This document shows positions 35,201-43,198 of a stretch of DNA of 62,882 bases, one piece after another. The notes under the pieces were generated by a model. The model was not told the DNA's origin. It saw only the letters and a list, made by a program, of their open reading frames with translations, and made no database searches. Position numbers and translations under genes: made by a program. Positions within the stretch are counted from its first letter, which is position 1; every line of letters begins with the position of its first letter. The DNA comes from Trinickia diaoshuihuensis (GTDB taxonomy: Bacteria > Pseudomonadota > Gammaproteobacteria > Burkholderiales > Burkholderiaceae), in contig NZ_QUBS01000074.1 in assembly GCF_003390925.1 (NCBI RefSeq), positions 1-62,882 on the forward strand, given 5' to 3'.

Positions 35201-37490
35201 CCTCGCCGGTCAAAACACCTACGCGGGCGGTACGTTCGTCACGGGCGGCACCGTATCGATCTCATCGGACGCCAACTTAGGCGCAGCCTCCGGTGCCCTC
35301 GTCGTCGACGGCGGCACGCTCCAAACCACCGCCGCCGTCACATCCGCGCGCAGCGTCACGCTCGGCGCCGGTAACGCACAGTTCAAGACCGACGCCGATC
35401 TCGTCTTGAGCGGTACCGTCCGCGGCGCGGGAGGGCTGCAAAAGAGCGGCGCCGGCACCCTAATGTTCGAGGCAAACAACGCATATACCGGCGGCACGCA
35501 GATCTTGGAGGGCACGCTGCAACTCGGCAACGGAGGCACGGCAGGTTCGGTCCAAGGCAATATCGACAACGACAGCCACCTCGTGCTCGATCGCGCCGAT
35601 ACTTGGACGCTCGGCGGCACCATCGGCGGTTCGGGCAGCGTCACGCAGGCAGGAGGCGGCACAGTCGTGCTGACCGGCGATAACCATTATCAAGGCGGTA
35701 CGACGATCTCCGCGGGCACGCTGCAACTGGGCAACGGAGGTACTTCGGGGTCGATCTCGGGCAACGTCGCAGATAACGGTACGCTCGCGTTCAATCGCTC
35801 CGATGCCGTGGTGTTCGACGGCAAGGTCAAAGGCGCCGGCTCGATCGAGCAAATCGGCTCCGGCTCGACCGACCTCGCCGGCAACTCCTCGGCGTTTTCC
35901 GGTACGACCATTGTCTCGGCCGGGACGCTCGCGGTGGACGGCACGCTCGGCGGCACGATGGCGGTACACTCGGGCGGCACGCTCGCCGGGACGGGCGTCG
36001 TCGGGACCACGACGATCGCCTCCGGCGGCACCGTCGCCCCCGGCCATTCGCCCGGCACGCTGCATGTCAACGGCGACATCACGTTCGATCCCGGCTCGAT
36101 CTACGCCGCCGACATCCTGCCCGATCGAGGCAGCGACCTCGTCTCGGCGAGCGGCCGTGCGACGATCAACGGGGGCACCGTCCGGGTGCTGATGGGACCC
36201 GGTATCTTTACGCCGGGCAGTCAATGGACCATCGTTTCCGCAAAAGGCGGCGTTACCGGCGCATTCGATTCGCTCACGCGGGACCTGCCCTTCGTCGATC
36301 TCTCGCTCGCCTACGATGCCAATCACGTCTACCTCGACAGCACGCGCAACGGCGCATCGTTTTGCAGCGCCGCGCAAACCCGCAACCAGTGCGCGGCGGG
36401 CAGCGGCGTGCAAAGCCTAGGCCAAGGCAACGCGCTCTATGACGCGATCGCATCCGAGCCTGACGCGGTGAGTGCGCGTGCTGCCCTCGATGCGATTTCC
36501 GGCGAGGTCTACGCCTCGCAAAAGAGCATGATGATCGATGACAGCCGCGCGCCGCGCGATGCGGCTCTCGCGCGCGTGCGTTCGTCCTTGGCCGCCGAAG
36601 CCGATTCGAGCGTGGCTACGTCGGCCGAGATGGCGACGGACGATGCGCCCGTGCGCGCGGAGCTCGGTCGCCTCGGTTTCTGGGCGCAAGGCTTCGGCGC
36701 ATGGAATCAATGGAACGGCGACGGCAATGCGACGACCTTCGAACGGTCGCTCGGCGGCCTGTTCATTGGCGCCGACCTCCCGGCGATGCGCACCTGGCGC
36801 TTCGGCGTCCTGGCGGGCGCCGGCCATTCGCGCTTCGAGGCAGGCCCGCGCGATTCGTCGGGCGCAAGCGTGGACGGTCATCTAGCGGCTTACGGCGGCT
36901 CGCAATGGGGGGCGCTGGGCCTGCGCTTCGGGGTCGCCTATACCCGGCACGACGTCGATACGCATCGCACGGTAGCGTTCCCCGGCTTTTCGCAGCAACT
37001 GAGCGGGCATTACGGCGCATCGACGCTGCAAGGGTTCGGCGAACTCGGTTACCGCTTGGCCTCCCATTCCGTTTCGCTCGAACCGTTCGTCGATCTCGCT
37101 TCGATCGGCGTTCGTACCGCCGATTTCACCGAGACCGGCAGCACCGCCGCACTCACGAGCGCGGGCAGCGATACCCGTCTCGTCTTCGGCGCGCTCGGCC
37201 TCAGGGGCGCCAAGGTCTATCGGCTCCGCGGCTGGAAAACCACCGTGCGTGGCGAACTCGGCTGGCGTCATGGCTTCGGCAACACGACGCCGCTCGCCAC
37301 GCTGGCGTTCGCGGGCGGCAGCCCCTTCACGGTCGCGGGCGTGCCGATCGCTCGGGATGCGGCGAGCGTCGACGCGGGCGTGGACTTCGCGTTGACCCGG
37401 GCGGCCACGCTCGGCATCAGCTATCGCGGGCAATTCGCCGGACATGCGCAAGACTATAGCGTCCAAGGCACGCTCACACTTTCCTTCTGA
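32241..37490 (+). CDS. Autotransporter (type Va) with Gly-rich N terminus and PATR repeats (1749 aa)
   Basis: An extended signal peptide (core STWVMALSAVGAIASACLQPCSAQ, about residues 36-59) precedes a Gly-rich section (about 60-300). A long right-handed beta-helix passenger follows, with about seven PATR-type repeats of the form GxGG-x-x-K-x-GxGTLxLxGxNxYxGxTxxxxGTLxxG (about 525-1235), then an autotransporter beta-barrel from about residue 1480 to the terminal Phe of TLTLSF. The barrel inserts in the outer membrane and displays the passenger. No protease or esterase residues are evident, so adhesion or biofilm matrix is the default expectation. ATGs at 32241 and 32292 are both possible; neither has a strong ribosome site. 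Confidence 0.92.
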   Translation: MTIADESTFRDPALARVMSPRDVGPVHGSRRRSRLSTWVMALSAVGAIASACLQPCSAQVVDAGGGAGARAASGSGGNGGGGNGGGAGGSTGPTPGAAGTFAQGGNGAGATNCETAPRGTGCGGAAGQSPAGGTLSGGNGVAGAASIGGGGGGPAKVVTSGNLTLTAGNSVRLAGGLGGTGTAAGAGGGGAALVFAGDTLIDDGIYITGGAGGDGVSGTGGGGGGVGLFFQGKTLTLSTTNAEIKGGEGGQSGGSGGVGIVVESSAATIANASQGYNNGFGGGNGAPGLGGVPDGRGGDAIDIYGSNNTFLNQGFVNPGGSAGTAPLAVGLQVHGNGNTIVNGSGGDIEGGWLLSDRSQTAPGGISVELNGNGNLFELQAGYVVHGKVLALGTGNTLALGGSSDGNFDLGKIVTALDNTTNREQYQGFAQYRKTGAGTWTVTGSVSDSHSWAIEQGALALGADGDLSRASDVHVDSTLDVAGIAADGATVQSLSGASTGTVVLGDKTLVIAHAQGGGTFADAGNYAGTISGNGGVTIAGGTQVFSGVNAYQGDTLVDGGVLAVSADANLGTGALVLNSGTLESTTAFDSARDITLGASSGTVQTDAPLSLSGTISGVGGLTKSGSGTLTLTGSGTYSGTTTIAAGTLAIGDGFDEPFTSAITNHGTLQFNDGNTFNYAGSISGAGNVVQKGSGMVALTGNSAAFTGSTTVEAGTLAVDGILGGNVAVNGGTLQGTGTLAGNVAIGSSTLAGRQGDVLTFGGNLTLSNSSTVAIALGQPDHSAGVFNVAGNLTLAGTLDVIDLGGFGKGLYRLFDYSGVLTNNGLSIGGIPAGINASDLSVQTSIAHEVDLVSTGGASVNYWDGGAAATHNNGAVDGGSGTWDAANNNWTTSDGSVNANWKNGQFAIFAAHAGTVQVDAGAGAISIDGMQFAADGYRLEGAAIALGDAKTLIRVGTGGGALSRTLTATIAAPLTGAGGLEKTDSGTLVLAGQNTYAGGTFVTGGTVSISSDANLGAASGALVVDGGTLQTTAAVTSARSVTLGAGNAQFKTDADLVLSGTVRGAGGLQKSGAGTLMFEANNAYTGGTQILEGTLQLGNGGTAGSVQGNIDNDSHLVLDRADTWTLGGTIGGSGSVTQAGGGTVVLTGDNHYQGGTTISAGTLQLGNGGTSGSISGNVADNGTLAFNRSDAVVFDGKVKGAGSIEQIGSGSTDLAGNSSAFSGTTIVSAGTLAVDGTLGGTMAVHSGGTLAGTGVVGTTTIASGGTVAPGHSPGTLHVNGDITFDPGSIYAADILPDRGSDLVSASGRATINGGTVRVLMGPGIFTPGSQWTIVSAKGGVTGAFDSLTRDLPFVDLSLAYDANHVYLDSTRNGASFCSAAQTRNQCAAGSGVQSLGQGNALYDAIASEPDAVSARAALDAISGEVYASQKSMMIDDSRAPRDAALARVRSSLAAEADSSVATSAEMATDDAPVRAELGRLGFWAQGFGAWNQWNGDGNATTFERSLGGLFIGADLPAMRTWRFGVLAGAGHSRFEAGPRDSSGASVDGHLAAYGGSQWGALGLRFGVAYTRHDVDTHRTVAFPGFSQQLSGHYGASTLQGFGELGYRLASHSVSLEPFVDLASIGVRTADFTETGSTAALTSAGSDTRLVFGALGLRGAKVYRLRGWKTTVRGELGWRHGFGNTTPLATLAFAGGSPFTVAGVPIARDAASVDAGVDFALTRAATLGISYRGQFAGHAQDYSVQGTLTLSF
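32420..33130 (+). repeat. Gly-codon-rich low-complexity tract in the autotransporter passenger
   Basis: The DNA is dense in GGC repeats encoding runs such as GGNGGGGNGGGAGG and GGGGGG. Such tracts are prone to slippage and can vary in length between strains. Confidence 0.6.
33815..35945 (+). repeat. Passenger-associated (PATR) repeats
   Basis: About seven degenerate 55-100-residue units share GxISGxGGLxKxGxGTLxLxGxNTYxGGTxIxxGTLxxG. Near-identical DNA also recurs, for example ACGCTGCAACT-GGCAACGGAGG around 35515 and 35717. Such repeats promote passenger secretion and folding and are a substrate for recombination. Confidence 0.7.
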
Positions 37491-37537
37491 CGCGCTACCC
37501 AAGCGTTGCCAATTCGGCGGCGCGCATGTCCGGGACG

Positions 37538-39334
37538 TTAGGAATCCTTCTTACCCGGCAACACCGAGGCCATCACTTGCCTGGCCGTGTTGACGATCAC
37601 GCTGCCCTCCTCCGGATCCCCTTCCATCAACGTCCGCATAAATTTGCGCGCTTGCACGAGCGTGACGTGCGGCGGCAGCGGCGGCACCTCCGGATCGGTC
37701 TTCACTTCGAGCACGACCGGCCGCCCGGCCGCTAGCGCCTCGTCCCAAGCCGGCCCGATCGCCTCGGGCGTATCCACGTAAATCCCTTTGAGACCGATCA
37801 ATTCGGCAAACCGGTGAAACGGTACGTTCGGCAGGTCTTGCGAAGCCTCGAATTTCGGATCGCCCTCCATGACGCGCTGCTCCCACGTCACTTGGTTCAG
37901 GTCTTCGTTGTTCATCACCATGCAGATCCACCGGCCGTCCTTCCATTGCTGCCAGTATTTGGCGACCGTAATGAGTTCGGCCATGTTGTTCATCTGCATC
38001 GCTCCGTCGCCTACCATCGCGATGACGGGCCGGTCGGGATGGGCGAACTTCGCGGCGATCGCATACGGCACTGCCGCGCCCATCGATGCCAGTCCGCCCG
38101 ACAGCGAGCACATCATCCCGCGCCGGATCTTGATGTCGCGCGCATACCAATTGGCGCACGAGCCCGAGTCGCTCGTCAAAATGAAATCCGACGAGAGCTT
38201 CGGCGAAAGTTCGGTAAAGATTCTCTGCGGATTGACGCCGCGCTTCGCGGGTTCCTTCGCGCGCTTGTCGAGCGTGTCCCACCATTCCGAAGTCCAGCCC
38301 TCGATCCGCTTGCGCCATGCGTCGTCGGTCTTTTGATCGAGCAGCGGCAGCAGCGCCCGCAGCGTTTCCGCGCTATCGCCGACGAGATTGACCTCCATCG
38401 GATAGCGCAGGCTCAACATGTCGGCGCCGAGGTCGATCTGCACGCCGCGCGCATCGCCTTCCTTCGGCAGAAATTCCGAATAAGGAAAGCCCGAGCCGAT
38501 CATCAGCAACGTATCGCAATGCGTCATCAACTCCCAGCTCGGCTTCGTGCCAAGCAAGCCGATCGAGCCCGTGACCCAAGGATATTCGTCGGGAACCACG
38601 GCTTTGCCGAGCAGGGCCTTCGCCACGCCGGCCTTCAATCGTTCGGCAACCGCGATGACTTCATCGGTGGCGTGCAGCGCACCAGCGCCCACTAGGATCG
38701 CCACGTGTTTGCCCGCGTTGAGCACTTCCGCGGCGCGCGCGAGATCGGCGGGTTCAGGCATGACGCGCGGGCGCGAGTAGCCCACGCCCGAATGGGCCGT
38801 GCCGTGTTTGCGCGGCGGCGGCGAGTATTCGAGTTCCTGTAAGTCGTTCGGCAGCACGATCGCCGTCACGCGACGTTGCGAGAGTGCGATACGCACCGCG
38901 CGATCGACCATATGCCGCACTTGTGACGGCACGCTCGCTTGCTCCACGTAGGATCCGGCGACATCCTTGAGCATCGACACGATGTCGACTTCCTGCTGAT
39001 AGTGCGAGCCCAATGCCGAACGCGCCTGCTGTCCGCAGATCGCCAGCACGGGCATATGATCGAGCCGGGCATCGTAGAGGCCCGTCACCAGGTGAGCCGC
39101 ACCGGGGCCCGAAGTGGCCACGCACACGCCCAATTCGCCCGTAAACTTCGCATGCGCGCTCGCCATGAATGCGGCCATTTCCTCGTGACGCGCCTGCACG
39201 AATTCGATCTTGCCGCCCGCGCGCCGCAGCGCGCCGAACAGTCCGTTGATGCCGTCGCCGGGGTAGCCGAACATGCGCCGCACGCCCCACTCATGCAATC
39301 TTTCGACGATGAAGTCGCCCACCGTTTGCGCCAT
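37538..39334 (-). CDS. Thiamine-diphosphate enzyme of the pyruvate oxidase/acetolactate synthase family
   Basis: The 598-residue enzyme has the three-domain POX architecture: an N-terminal Pyr domain with the catalytic Glu in ARHEEMAAFMA near residue 47, a central domain, and a C-terminal PP domain with VGDGAMQMNNMAEL (GDG...NN Mg-TPP motif) near residue 432. It resembles PoxB-type pyruvate:quinone oxidases more than IlvB, but the C-terminal membrane-binding helix of E. coli PoxB is not clear, so decarboxylase or other activity is possible. The ATG at 39334 follows GGAGG. A sigma-54-like element lies at 39376. Acetate formation by such an enzyme is typical of stationary or low-oxygen metabolism. 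Confidence 0.88.
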   Translation of the reverse strand: MAQTVGDFIVERLHEWGVRRMFGYPGDGINGLFGALRRAGGKIEFVQARHEEMAAFMASAHAKFTGELGVCVATSGPGAAHLVTGLYDARLDHMPVLAICGQQARSALGSHYQQEVDIVSMLKDVAGSYVEQASVPSQVRHMVDRAVRIALSQRRVTAIVLPNDLQELEYSPPPRKHGTAHSGVGYSRPRVMPEPADLARAAEVLNAGKHVAILVGAGALHATDEVIAVAERLKAGVAKALLGKAVVPDEYPWVTGSIGLLGTKPSWELMTHCDTLLMIGSGFPYSEFLPKEGDARGVQIDLGADMLSLRYPMEVNLVGDSAETLRALLPLLDQKTDDAWRKRIEGWTSEWWDTLDKRAKEPAKRGVNPQRIFTELSPKLSSDFILTSDSGSCANWYARDIKIRRGMMCSLSGGLASMGAAVPYAIAAKFAHPDRPVIAMVGDGAMQMNNMAELITVAKYWQQWKDGRWICMVMNNEDLNQVTWEQRVMEGDPKFEASQDLPNVPFHRFAELIGLKGIYVDTPEAIGPAWDEALAAGRPVVLEVKTDPEVPPLPPHVTLVQARKFMRTLMEGDPEEGSVIVNTARQVMASVLPGKKDS

Positions 39335-39375
39335 CTGTGCCTCCAATCGAGTCGGTTCCGGAGACCCGATGTCGC

Positions 39376-39389
39376 GCAAGAAGCACGCC
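39376..39389 (-). promoter_or_regulatory. Candidate sigma-54-like element for the TPP enzyme
   Basis: The minus strand reads GGCGTGCTTCTTGC. Spacing and TTGC are correct; the -24 half is GGCGTG rather than GGCATG. It is 42 nt before the ATG at 39334. Confidence 0.4.
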
Positions 39390-39411
39390 TGTCGGCGCTA
39401 GAAAGCCGGGG

Positions 39412-40566
39412 TCATTTCCCGTTTAGGCCGAGCCGTTCCCGCATCTCGCGCGTAATACGCTGCTTCGTACCGGCATAGTCGGCCCAAGGATCGGCGCCCA
39501 ACGATTGGAGCCGTTCATGGACGTTCTCGACGGTCCACTGCGCGCCGCCCGTCGTATCGGGCAGCTCGTCCCACGCGATCGGCACCGACACGCCCATCGA
39601 CGGGCGGGCGCGCGGCGAAAACGCCGCGACCGTACTCGATCCGCGGTTGTTGCGCAGATAGTCGACGAAGATTCGGCCGCGGCGGTTTTGCGCGCCCATC
39701 TTCGCGCTGAAGCGATCGGGCAGCGTGGCGGCCATGTGTTGCGCGGCGGCCTGCGCAAACGCCTTGACGTCGTCCCATCCGGCATGCCGCGCGAGCGGCA
39801 CGACGACATGCAACCCTTTCCCGCCGCTCGTCTTGCACCATGAGCGCAGTCCAAGCTCCGTCAGCAGTTCGCGCGTCAACTGCGCAGCTTCGATCATGCG
39901 CTCCCAGCCGAGCGCAGGGTCCGGGTCGAGGTCGAATACGATGCGGTCCGGCTTTTCGATGTTGGACGCCACCGCGTTCCAGGTGTGCAATTCGACCGTA
40001 CCCATTTGCGCGGCGCCGATCAGTGCCTGCGCGCTATCGAGCGTAATCAACGGCGGATGGCCGGGATCCAGACCCTCGTGCGAAGTCACGAACGGTATCG
40101 ATAAGCGGTTGGCATGCTTTTGGAAAAAAAGCTCGCCCTCGATCCCCTCGGGGGCGCGCACCAGCGCGACCGGCCGGTCCTTGACGTGCGGCAACAGCCA
40201 CGGTGCAATGCGCTCGAAGTAGCGAACCAAATCGCCCTTTTCGAACCCGATCGATTTGTCGATGATGCGCGCCGGATGCGAGATACGCACGCCCGCCACA
40301 CGCTCGCCCTCCTTCAAGGGCTCGGCATCCTGCTGCTTGCGTTTCATTTTCGCCTCGCCGGCTACGGTCGCTTTCGTCGTTTTGCCTATCTTGCCCGCCT
40401 GCTTTGCACGGCTCGCTTTCGCCGGCGTGCCCTCGCCTTCGGCAGCGGGTTTGCCGGGTTTTTCCCGCCCGATTTCTCGCGCGGGCTTATCGCGCCGCAA
40501 ACTAATGAACGATGCTTGGCGAACGATACGCTCGCTCGTCCACTCGGCGAAATTGCACTCGGCCAC
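39412..40566 (-). CDS. LigD C-terminal fragment: end of OB fold and primase-polymerase domain
   Basis: If translated on its own, the likeliest start is a GTG at 40566 (VAECNFAEWTSERIVRQ), with no clear ribosome site; 57 LigD codons between the TAG and this GTG would be lost. The product keeps a Lys/Ala-rich linker and the full POL domain (VRYFERIAPWLLPHVKDRP, catalytic FDLDPDP, and SGGKGLHVVVPL). Bacterial NHEJ polymerases exist as separate proteins in some species, so activity is conceivable. Confidence 0.7.
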   Translation of the reverse strand: MAECNFAEWTSERIVRQASFISLRRDKPAREIGREKPGKPAAEGEGTPAKASRAKQAGKIGKTTKATVAGEAKMKRKQQDAEPLKEGERVAGVRISHPARIIDKSIGFEKGDLVRYFERIAPWLLPHVKDRPVALVRAPEGIEGELFFQKHANRLSIPFVTSHEGLDPGHPPLITLDSAQALIGAAQMGTVELHTWNAVASNIEKPDRIVFDLDPDPALGWERMIEAAQLTRELLTELGLRSWCKTSGGKGLHVVVPLARHAGWDDVKAFAQAAAQHMAATLPDRFSAKMGAQNRRGRIFVDYLRNNRGSSTVAAFSPRARPSMGVSVPIAWDELPDTTGGAQWTVENVHERLQSLGADPWADYAGTKQRITREMRERLGLNGK

Positions 40567-40737
40567 GAGTTCGGGCCGAACCCAATGGACCTTCGTCCGG
40601 CTACGCTCGCTCGGCGGCTCGGCAAATGGCGAACGCGCCGTTTCTCTCGCGTCGAGTTCGTGCTTGATCGAACGCAGCGTGGCGGTGTCGAAGCCCGTGC
40701 CGACACGGCCGGCGTAATGCAGCTTGCCCTGCGCATC

Positions 40738-42171
40738 CTAGACGCCGAGCAGCAGCGCGCCGAACCCGGTGCGGCTGCCGCTCGGTTCCGAATAGCCGCC
40801 GATCACGAATTCCTGTCTGCGCCTGCAACGCAGTTTGATCCATGCGCCGCTTCGCGTCGAGACGTAGGGGCTATCGATGCGCTTGCCCACGATTCCCTCG
40901 AGCGCCATTTCGCAAGCGCTATCGAGCAACGAGTGCGGGTCGAGCGCGAAATCGGCGGAAAAACGCAGCGTGCCGTCGGCGGCCCCTTCGAGTACCGCGC
41001 GCAGCAATGCCCTGCGCTGCACGAGCGGCACATTGCGCAAGTCGTATCCGTTCAGATAAGGCAGATCGAAGGCGAATACGACGATGTCTTGCGGACGATT
41101 CGCATCGAACGCGTTTTGGAGCGATTGAAAGCTCGGCACGCCGCGCTCGTCGAGCACCACTGCTTCGCCGTCGACCCATGCCGTGTCGAGATCCAATGCG
41201 CCGAACGCGTCGGCCTGACGCTTGAACTTTTCCGTCCAATCGAGGCCGCTGCGCGTGAAAATCCGCACAGGCTGGTCCGGCTCGCCATGGTCGATACGCG
41301 CCAGCACGCGATAGCCGTCGAACTTGACCTCGTACGACCACTCCCCGGCTCGCGGCACCTCGTCGACCAATGTGGCCAATTGCGGCTTCAAAGTCTGCGG
41401 CAGACGTGCCTTCGCGGCACCCTCGATCGAAGGAGACGCCGCGAGCTCGCGCAGCGATTGCGACGTGCGCGTCGCCACGATGTCGGGCCGATCCGCGCGC
41501 GGCTCGCCGGCCTCAGGGGGCGGCGCTGGCTTAGCTGGCATAGCTGGCTTAGATCGCTTAGCGCCCTTCGCGGCTCGACCTCGACTCGCCGCATCGTTCT
41601 CCAATGCGCTTCCGGGCCGCTGCTCAAGCACGTCGTAGTTGGCTTCCGGGCGCGCCTCGTCGTCGCGCTCCTTGATCAGCAGCCATTGTTCTTTGTCGCC
41701 GCTGCCGCGCATGCGACTGCGCACGAGCGCCCATCCCCCTTTCAGTTTCCTGCCATGCAGCGTGAACTTGAGCTTTCCGGCCTCGTACGCTTTGCGGGCC
41801 TGCGCGACGCCGCCGTCCGGCTCCCACGTGCCGCGATCCCAAACGATGACGGTACCCGCGCCGTAATTACCCTGCGGGATCTCGCCTTCGAACGTTCCGT
41901 ACTCGAGCGGATGATCCTCCACGTGCACCGCGAGCCGCTTCACAGCCGGGTCGAGGCAAGGACCTTTCGGAATCGCCCACGACTTGAGCGTGCCGTCGAG
42001 TTCGAGCCGGAAATCGTAATGCAAGTGCCGAGCGTGATGCTCTTGGATGAGATACGACAGCGCGGGCTCGGCTCGTTCGCCCGCTGCCTTGCCGGCGCTC
42101 CGTGCACCCGAAGGCTCCGGTGTTTCGTCGAAGCGCCGTTTTCGTCGATAGGTTTCGAGCTTATCCGCCAT
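40738..42171 (-). CDS. ligD: LigD N-terminal part: phosphoesterase and adenylation domains (477 aa)
   Basis: Residues 1-~190 hold the 3'-phosphoesterase domain with EHHARHLHYDFRLEL and HVEDHPLEYGTFEGEIPQGNYGAG metal-site motifs. A Lys/Ala/Pro linker follows, then the nucleotidyltransferase domain with motif I KFDGYR (adenylated Lys), motif III FAFDLPYL, motif IV LEGIVGKR and motif V WIKLRC. The stop truncates at the start of the OB fold, removing motif VI, so a ligase product would lack a normal step-1/3 domain. ATG 42171 opens the conserved MADKLETYRRKRRFDETPEP segment. Confidence 0.85.
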   Translation of the reverse strand: MADKLETYRRKRRFDETPEPSGARSAGKAAGERAEPALSYLIQEHHARHLHYDFRLELDGTLKSWAIPKGPCLDPAVKRLAVHVEDHPLEYGTFEGEIPQGNYGAGTVIVWDRGTWEPDGGVAQARKAYEAGKLKFTLHGRKLKGGWALVRSRMRGSGDKEQWLLIKERDDEARPEANYDVLEQRPGSALENDAASRGRAAKGAKRSKPAMPAKPAPPPEAGEPRADRPDIVATRTSQSLRELAASPSIEGAAKARLPQTLKPQLATLVDEVPRAGEWSYEVKFDGYRVLARIDHGEPDQPVRIFTRSGLDWTEKFKRQADAFGALDLDTAWVDGEAVVLDERGVPSFQSLQNAFDANRPQDIVVFAFDLPYLNGYDLRNVPLVQRRALLRAVLEGAADGTLRFSADFALDPHSLLDSACEMALEGIVGKRIDSPYVSTRSGAWIKLRCRRRQEFVIGGYSEPSGSRTGFGALLLGV

Positions 42172-42187
42172 GCTGATGGAGTGCCGA

Positions 42188-42240
42188 TGCAGGGATCGCA
42201 ACGGATCGGCATTCCTTGCAACCCGCTCGTAATCCCTGCA
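42188..42240. repeat. 9-bp inverted repeat upstream of ligD
   Basis: TGCAGGGAT (42188-42196) and ATCCCTGCA (42232-42240) are perfect inverted copies separated by 35 nt, in the gap between the DUF1328 gene and ligD. It could be an operator pair or a long-loop hairpin. I cannot assign a regulator. Confidence 0.45.
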
Positions 42241-42269
42241 CGGCAACTGTCGCTATTTCTCTTGGAGCG

Positions 42270-42428
42270 TCACCTGAATACGCCGATCAAGAGCGTCGCG
42301 AGGAAGATCACGAGGAAGATGAAGAACAGAATCTTCGCGATCTCCGCGGCGCCGGCGGCGATGCCGGTGAAACCGAAGACGGCCGCAATGAGCGCGATGA
42401 TAAAGAAAATGACTGCATATCGAAGCAT
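42270..42428 (-). CDS. DUF1328 (UPF0391) membrane peptide (52 aa)
   Basis: The 52-residue product [20 protein letters not shown]... has two hydrophobic helices and ends [12 protein letters not shown], the standard DUF1328/YtjA form. GGAGG lies 7 nt before the ATG. The family is widespread, and membership in the sigma-S or envelope-stress response is known in some species; no mechanism is established. It sits 98 nt before ligD in the same orientation and has its own sigma-54-like element at 42541. Confidence 0.9.
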   Translation of the reverse strand: MLRYAVIFFIIALIAAVFGFTGIAAGAAEIAKILFFIFLVIFLATLLIGVFR

Positions 42429-42540
42429 GAGGTCCTCCTGATGAATGCCGGCGCGCCGGCTTAGGCGTCGCCGCCGCGCTGGTTCACCGCGGCAGGCACT
42501 TAGCGTTGTGATTCATTCGAGGCAACGCTCGCTTCATACT

Positions 42541-42554
42541 GCAATGACTATGCC
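42541..42554 (-). promoter_or_regulatory. Candidate sigma-54 -24/-12 element for the DUF1328 gene
   Basis: The minus strand reads GGCATAGTCATTGC followed by A, matching GGCAYR-N5-TTGCW with perfect spacing. It is 113 nt before the ATG at 42428. Confidence 0.55.
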
Positions 42555-42569
42555 CATTAGGTCGGAGGT

Positions 42570-43181
42570 TTAACGGTTCGCGCGTACCTCGGCCGGCGTC
42601 GCGGAATCGCCGGCGCTCGACGCGCTTTGGATCGGTTCGACATCCTTGGTCGGATCGAAGTCGGCCCAGCGCCCGTGCTGCCAGCGCCCATGAGCGCGCT
42701 CGACTTCCAAACTGCCCGCCTCGCGCAGCACCCGCGCGGCCTCATGCTGATTGTCGGGCGAGACATGAACGGCGACGAGCACGCCCGAGTCGCGAGATTC
42801 GTGAGGCACCTCGCTTTCGGCTCGCTTGCCGCCCCCGCGCGTGTGCGACATGGCGCCGGCGAGCGAACCGATATAGGCGCCCACGCCGGCCGCGATGACG
42901 AGGACGAGGAACGGCGACGAAAACGCACTGAACAGCGCAACGCCGATCACCGCCCCGATTACCGCGCCGATCGCGCCGCCTTTACCCGCGCCTTTCGAGG
43001 CGCGCGCCGCTTGCGGGTCCGCATAGCGGTCGCCGCCGATCGGAAAACGCGCGTGCTGTCCGCGCGGATTGACGAAGAACAGCGTGACGTCCTCCTGCAC
43101 GAAGCCGGCCGCGAATAGCCGATTGGCCGCGGCCTCGGCATCGGCGAACGTCGTAAAACGACCCGCGACGATCAACGACAT
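42570..43181 (-). CDS. Glycine-zipper membrane stress protein, unknown (203 aa)
   Basis: The N-terminal ~45 residues resemble the sequence of DUF1269-like/'general stress' flavoproteins (AAANRLFAAGF..EDVTLFFVNP). The centre has a strong Gly/Ala zipper hydrophobic hairpin (GAIGAVIGAVIGVALFSAFSSPFLVLVIAAGVGAYIGSLAGAM), and the C terminus is a soluble alpha/beta part with VHVSP...HEAARVLREAGSLEVERA. AAGGAGG precedes the ATG. Such proteins are seen beside low-oxygen genes in Burkholderia. No enzymatic motif is visible. The short gap suggests cotranscription with the DUF1488 gene. Confidence 0.7.
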   Translation of the reverse strand: MSLIVAGRFTTFADAEAAANRLFAAGFVQEDVTLFFVNPRGQHARFPIGGDRYADPQAARASKGAGKGGAIGAVIGAVIGVALFSAFSSPFLVLVIAAGVGAYIGSLAGAMSHTRGGGKRAESEVPHESRDSGVLVAVHVSPDNQHEAARVLREAGSLEVERAHGRWQHGRWADFDPTKDVEPIQSASSAGDSATPAEVRANR

Positions 43182-43198
43182 GAGATGTCCTCCTTATT

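Larger units (their letters stand above)
39412..42171 (-). pseudogene. ligD: ligD interrupted by an in-frame TAG codon
   Basis: One continuous reading frame of 920 codons encodes a PE-ligase-polymerase LigD, except for TAG at 40740-40738. The codons on both sides are conserved LigD sequence (...GFGALLLGV, stop, DAQGKLHYAGRVGTGFD...). The family has an aromatic residue, usually Tyr, where the stop lies, so a TAC/TAT to TAG change is the simplest cause. There is no frameshift. LigD with Ku performs bacterial non-homologous end joining; no ku lies in the window. A real nonsense mutation, a sequencing error, or suppression are all possible. Confidence 0.8.

Noticed and set aside
33815-35945. CRISPR-like or tandem DNA repeat array
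   Set aside because: The repeats are degenerate, in frame, and encode PATR protein units; no constant repeat or spacer pattern.
39412-40566. Separate LigD polymerase gene as a natural split
   Set aside because: Possible, but it is in the same frame as the upstream part with 57 conserved codons between the TAG and the GTG, and no ribosome site. A nonsense mutation is simpler; I keep the fragment listed.
40114-42441. Plus-strand ORF of 775 codons opposite ligD
   Set aside because: It is the antisense shadow of ligD: GC-rich codon structure leaves the opposite frame open. The translated text is Arg/His/Ala-rich with no domain.
42521-42535. GGCAACGCTCGCTTC as another sigma-54 element
   Set aside because: The GG-N10-GC rule fails (TT where GC is required).
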